Origin: Nitrosopumilales archaeon
GTDB taxonomy: Archaea; Thermoproteota; Nitrososphaeria; Nitrososphaerales; Nitrososphaeraceae
Assembly: GCA_009665115.1 (NCBI GenBank)
Contig: WJXE01000146.1
Location: 1-5,152 of the forward strand
DNA length: 5,152 bases
Direction: 5' to 3'
Shown here: positions 4,945 to 5,152 of the stretch, one piece after another
Layout: each line of letters begins with the position of its first letter
Position numbering within the stretch: position 1 is the first letter of the stretch
Position numbers and translations under genes: made by a program
Notes under the pieces: generated by a model
Told to the model about the DNA's origin: nothing
Databases searched by the model: none
What the model saw: the letters and a program-made list of their open reading frames with translations, nothing else

Positions 4945-5152
4945 ATTCTACTTTCACCTTCGAACTCTGAAATTGAAGGAATTTGAGCAACAGACCTAAA
5001 CCGGACGAAGGTAGTTCTGATATCTGTCCATTCGCTTGATGATAAGATAAAACGATCTAAAGGGAGATCGTAATATGGGGAGCATCGTGTTGACAATTCT
5101 TCAGCTACAATTACATTTGCTAGTGCAAGTGCATAGCGCCGCTGTCTATAAT
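4945..5152 (+). other. Possible decayed continuation of the 4687-4944 gene
   Basis: In the frame of the preceding gene the sequence reads ILLSPSNSEIEGI, TGA (4984-4986), ATDLNRTKVVLISVHSLDDK and eight more residues, TAA (5071-5073), YGEHRVDNSSATITFASASA, TAG (5134-5136). KVVLISVHSLDDKI looks like a beta-strand followed by a helix, suggesting former coding sequence with four stops counting 4942-4944. The alternative is non-coding DNA with chance open stretches. No other gene is visible, except an ATG at 5075 in another frame open to the edge, which is too short to judge. Confidence 0.3.

Noticed and set aside
4827..5096. 89-codon minus-strand frame at the right end
   Set aside because: It is antisense to the coupled gene and shows no recognisable domain; the + strand frame is better supported by the TAATG overlap.
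5075..5152. ATG frame open to the right edge
   Set aside because: Only 26 codons are visible, Leu/Gln-rich, with no motif and no clear TATA box; it cannot be told apart from chance.

Overview
The window looks like chromosome from an AT-rich ammonia-oxidising archaeon of the Nitrososphaeria (Thaumarchaeota), most likely of the Nitrosocosmicus type. The call rests on four things: overall low GC; a small two-helix membrane protein ending in a YYCxSCGT...CPxCGSKMKxVGF-type zinc ribbon, which I associate with this group; a class I methyltransferase and a C-terminal phosphoesterase fragment of the kinds common there; and archaeal TATA-like boxes upstream of genes instead of bacterial -35/-10 pairs and Shine-Dalgarno sites. 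Several genes start with TTG. This is inference from protein style and signals, not from a marker gene.

Layout, left to right, all clear genes on the + strand. (1) Positions 2-247 hold the last 81 codons of a phospholipase C/acid phosphatase-type phosphoesterase whose body lies to the left. (2) An intergenic region (248-566) contains a doubtful minus-strand reading frame and a tandem 13/14-nt repeat next to a TATA-like box. (3) A two-helix small membrane protein (567-785) is followed by (4) a SAM-dependent methyltransferase (846-1853) with its own TATA box. (5) A two-helix zinc-ribbon membrane protein (2048-2400) is broken by a one-base frameshift exactly before its second CxxC pair. (6) About 1.27 kb follows with little coding: a C/T-rich repetitive patch with five TTCC units, a probable 41-residue charged microprotein (3055-3180) with a T6 tract after it, and an AT-rich stretch with TATA-like boxes. 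(7) A sugar-nucleotidyltransferase-like protein (3668-4687) has a left-handed beta-helix C-terminus, a degenerate N-terminal domain and a 21-bp tandem repeat in its linker. It overlaps by one base (TAATG) with (8) an unrecognised 85-residue protein (4687-4944). After its stop, the same frame continues with protein-like but stop-interrupted sequence to the window edge.

How the genes work together: only the last pair (3668-4687 and 4687-4944) has operon-like spacing, so the small protein may act with the sugar-nucleotide enzyme in surface-glycan or nucleotide-sugar metabolism. The other genes appear to be separate units. I see no mobile element, CRISPR array, tRNA or rRNA. The most notable points are the frameshifted zinc ribbon, the unannotated microprotein, the enzyme that lacks its nucleotide-binding signature, and the apparently decaying frame at the right edge.
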